Assembly (NCBI GenBank): GCA_902797785.1
Contig: CADBUD010000369.1
Coordinates: 1 to 7,315, forward strand
DNA from: an uncultured Lachnospiraceae bacterium
GTDB taxonomy: Bacteria > Bacillota > Clostridia > Lachnospirales > Lachnospiraceae
Reading direction: 5' to 3'
DNA length: 7,315 bases
The position numbers and the translations under genes are program-made. The notes under the pieces were generated by a model, which saw only the letters and a list, made by a program, of their open reading frames with translations, was not told the origin of the DNA and searched no databases. The first letter of the stretch is position 1; every line of letters starts with the position of its first letter. Of the stretch, positions 5,750 to 7,315 are shown in pieces.

Positions 5750-7084
5750 ATGAAGAGCTATATTTATTGTTGGAAAAAATTCGCATCGATTAAAGGAAGA
5801 GCGTCCAGAAAAGAATACTGGAGCTTTGTTCTGGTCTACGGAATCGTAGCCTTGATTTTAGTCTCTGTTGTTTATTGGACAATGTACCGCGCACTGTTGG
5901 AACGGCATATGCAGTTCCAGGATGTCATGTCAATGAATCAGGTTAAGGCCATGATGCCATATCATCTATATACATGGCTTTATATTGGCGGAGCATATCT
6001 AGTCGCTGCACTGATTCCATCGACCACGGTCCTGATTCGGCGTCTTCATGATGTCGGAAAGAATTTCATGTCTGTCGTTATTTGGTGTATCTTTCCGCTT
6101 GCTCTTTCCATCATTGTCAAGCCTTTGTCACTGGTATTCGGAATCTGGGCAGGAATCGGCTGGGTCATTCTGCTCATTTTGACTTTAAAGGACAGTGTAC
6201 CGGGGAAGAATATTTATGGGGACAATCCAAAAGGAATCGAGTCAGATGACCGGGAAGAAAAAATCTCAGCAAAAGGCAAGGTAGATGTGCATTTCATTGA
6301 TGATAATGATACCGGTTCGTTTCGTCAGTATGAAGCAGAGCAGGGGATACAGGAAGAAAACAAGATGATGATTCATATTGATTCCAGTGAGGATTCTAAG
6401 GAGTCTCGCTCTGGTTCTGTTGGCAGTCTTGGAAGTTCAATCAGAAGAGAACCGTATATGGAGACGGAAGAAGACTGGCAGGAAGAAGTTGAACAGGAGA
6501 CGGAAACGTTCGGACAGGAAGAGAATCATATTGATTTAATGTCAAATGCAGGCATGAATGGAATCCCAAATGGAATGCCAAACGGAGGCATGGATCCAAT
6601 GCATTCAGGAGGTCCGATTCCAGGAGGAATGCCGAACGGGATGCCGGGCGGAACCATGAATGGAATGCTAAGTGGTGGCATGCCTCTTGGAATGGCTCCG
6701 ATGCATTCAGGAGGTCCGATGCCGGGAGGCATGCCAAATGGGATGCTAAACGGAGGCATGAATGGGATGCCGAACGGAGGTATGAATGGGATGCCGAACG
6801 GAGGCATGAATGGGATGCCGAACGGAGGCATGAATGGGATACCGAACGGAGGCATGAATGGGATGCCGAACGGAGGCATGAGTGGGATGCCAAACGGAGG
6901 CATGAATGGGATGCCAAATGTAGGTCCGAATGGAATGCCAAATGCAGGGATGCCGCGGGGAATGGGAATTGATTCGATGTATCCGGGAGATCCGATGCTG
7001 GGAGGAATGCCAAACGGAACAGGCCAAGGAATACCGGAGTTTTCCCAATTTCAGAGTCGGGTTCCGGATGAGAGTAAGTATTAA
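5750..7084 (+). CDS. DUF805 membrane protein with Met/Gly/Asn/Pro-rich repeat tail
   Basis: A 444-residue protein with a strong ribosome site AGAGGAGG (5734-5741), 8 bases before the ATG. Residues 1-160 are a DUF805 domain (YhaH-like family): the N-terminal signature WKKFASIKGRASRKEYW (8-24), RRLHDVGK (97-104) after the second helix, and PGKNIYGDNP (151-160) at the end. Four membrane helices lie near 25-47, 76-95, 106-122 and 126-146; with a basic N terminus, both ends should face the cytoplasm. Residues 161-262 form a polar, acidic linker with a Ser-rich patch (211-230). From about 264 the chain is built of Met, Gly, Asn and Pro, with seven tandem 8-residue units and 34 methionines in residues 264-420 (about 22%). 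DUF805 proteins are usually about 100-160 residues, so the tail is a large extension. The biochemical role of DUF805 is not established. It is the last gene before the terminator at 7110. Confidence 0.92.
   Translation: MKSYIYCWKKFASIKGRASRKEYWSFVLVYGIVALILVSVVYWTMYRALLERHMQFQDVMSMNQVKAMMPYHLYTWLYIGGAYLVAALIPSTTVLIRRLHDVGKNFMSVVIWCIFPLALSIIVKPLSLVFGIWAGIGWVILLILTLKDSVPGKNIYGDNPKGIESDDREEKISAKGKVDVHFIDDNDTGSFRQYEAEQGIQEENKMMIHIDSSEDSKESRSGSVGSLGSSIRREPYMETEEDWQEEVEQETETFGQEENHIDLMSNAGMNGIPNGMPNGGMDPMHSGGPIPGGMPNGMPGGTMNGMLSGGMPLGMAPMHSGGPMPGGMPNGMLNGGMNGMPNGGMNGMPNGGMNGMPNGGMNGIPNGGMNGMPNGGMSGMPNGGMNGMPNVGPNGMPNAGMPRGMGIDSMYPGDPMLGGMPNGTGQGIPEFSQFQSRVPDESKY
6599..6784 (+). repeat. Two-copy 102-bp-period coding repeat in the Met-rich tail
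   Basis: Residues 284-311 and 318-345 of the DUF805 protein align at 22 of 28 positions, both beginning MHSGGP(I/M)PGGMPNGM. The DNA copies are 6599-6682 and 6701-6784. The second copy runs into the 24-bp array, which suggests the array grew from its end. Confidence 0.8.
6752..6919 (+). repeat. 24-bp in-frame tandem array, seven units
   Basis: Seven consecutive 24-base units encode GGMNGMPN (residues 335-390), with unit 4 carrying Ile for the second Met and unit 6 carrying Ser for Asn. The DNA copies are nearly identical even at silent positions, which fits recent expansion by slippage or recombination. The period is a multiple of three, so changes in copy number keep the frame. Confidence 0.92.
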
Positions 7085-7109
7085 GCAGAAAATAATTGTG
7101 ATTTGTAAC

Positions 7110-7150
7110 AAAAAAGACAGAAATTCTGATATAAGAATTCTGTCTTTTTT
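7110..7150 (+). terminator. Rho-independent terminator after the DUF805 gene
   Basis: AAAAAAGACAG plus AAATTCT (7110-7127) pairs with AGAATTC plus TGTCTTTTTT (7134-7150), a stem of 17 bp with one bulged A and a loop of about 6 bases, ending in a T-run. It lies 25 bases after the stop codon. The matching A-run on the left means it could also stop transcripts arriving on the opposite strand. Confidence 0.9.
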
Positions 7151-7169
7151 GTTGTTTCGCAGCTCTCCT

Positions 7170-7183
7170 GGCGCATTTGCGCC
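7170..7183. repeat. Short perfect palindrome
   Basis: GGCGCA-TT-TGCGCC, a 6-bp perfect inverted repeat with two bases between the arms, sits between the terminator and the 33-bp repeats. It has no T-run. It may be part of the same palindrome-rich intergenic block. Confidence 0.5.
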
Positions 7184-7191
7184 TGAAATCC

Positions 7192-7264
7192 GTTACTATT
7201 CACAGCTCTGCTGTTCATAGCAACCTTTGTTGTTACTATTCACAGCTCCGCTGTTCATAGCAAC
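7192..7264. repeat. 33-bp palindromic repeat, two direct copies
   Basis: Copies at 7192-7224 and 7232-7264 differ at one base (T at 7209, C at 7249) and are 7 bases apart. Each copy is itself an imperfect palindrome: arm GTTACTATTCACAGC against GCTGTTCATAGCAAC, 12 of 15 pairing, with a three-base centre. This form is typical of dispersed intergenic palindromic repeats. No coding frame is credible here. Confidence 0.8.
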
Positions 7265-7275
7265 AAAATGCACAT

Positions 7276-7311
7276 ACCGAAGGCACACAGAGTGCAAATA
7301 CTCCCTTCGGT
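7276..7311. repeat. Hairpin at the right edge of the window
   Basis: ACCGAAGG (7276-7283) pairs perfectly with CCTTCGGT (7304-7311) around a 20-base loop, and GCAC/GTGC (7283-7286, 7292-7295) is a competing inner pairing. The window ends 4 bases later, so I cannot tell whether it is a terminator for a gene arriving from the right or part of the repeat block. Confidence 0.5.
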
Positions 7312-7315
7312 CGTA

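Noticed and set aside
6441..7013. Long minus-strand frames across the Met-rich repeats
   Set aside because: A 24-bp period keeps all frames open; the resulting Pro/Phe- or Ser/His-rich peptides are shadows, with no ribosome sites.
7192..7264. CRISPR array
   Set aside because: Only two copies with a 7-base gap, each internally palindromic; this is an intergenic repeat, not a repeat-spacer array.

Overview
The window looks like a low-to-medium GC Gram-positive chromosome, most likely a gut Clostridia/Lachnospiraceae member. This rests on strong GAGGAGG-type ribosome binding sites, a PASTA-type Ser/Thr kinase, a secreted BspA-LRR/InlB-repeat protein and the style of the small acidic helical proteins. 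It is an inference from family content; no marker gene is present. All genes lie on the + strand.

Layout. 1-603 is the 3' end of an unrecognised gene that runs in from the left. 630-2828 encodes a one-pass membrane Ser/Thr kinase with an N-terminal zinc ribbon, a cytoplasmic kinase domain, one membrane helix, four extracellular PASTA domains and a Pro/Ala/Gln-rich tail. 2891-4780 encodes a secreted protein with BspA-like leucine-rich repeats, three InlB B-type repeats and an Fn3-like region, with no wall anchor. The AT-rich gap 4781-5072 holds a nested palindromic element (about 4804-4969) and then a sigma-A-like promoter (5009-5037). That promoter probably drives a second unit: two short acidic proteins sharing an LGxxY(Y/F) helical motif (5073-5471 and 5487-5699), then a DUF805 membrane protein with a very Met-rich tandem-repeat tail (5750-7084). 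A strong hairpin terminator follows at 7110-7150. The last 165 bases are non-coding and packed with palindromes, including a nearly perfect 33-bp direct repeat in two copies.

How it may work together (inference). The kinase can sense the cell wall through its PASTA domains and signal inward. The secreted protein could act at the same surface. The DUF805 protein probably keeps its Ser-rich, acidic and Met-rich tail in the cytoplasm, where a kinase could reach it. The most unusual features are the kinase's HRDIAPDN catalytic loop, which lacks the usual lysine, the paralogous pair of small helical proteins, and the DUF805 protein with its 8-residue Met-rich repeats.
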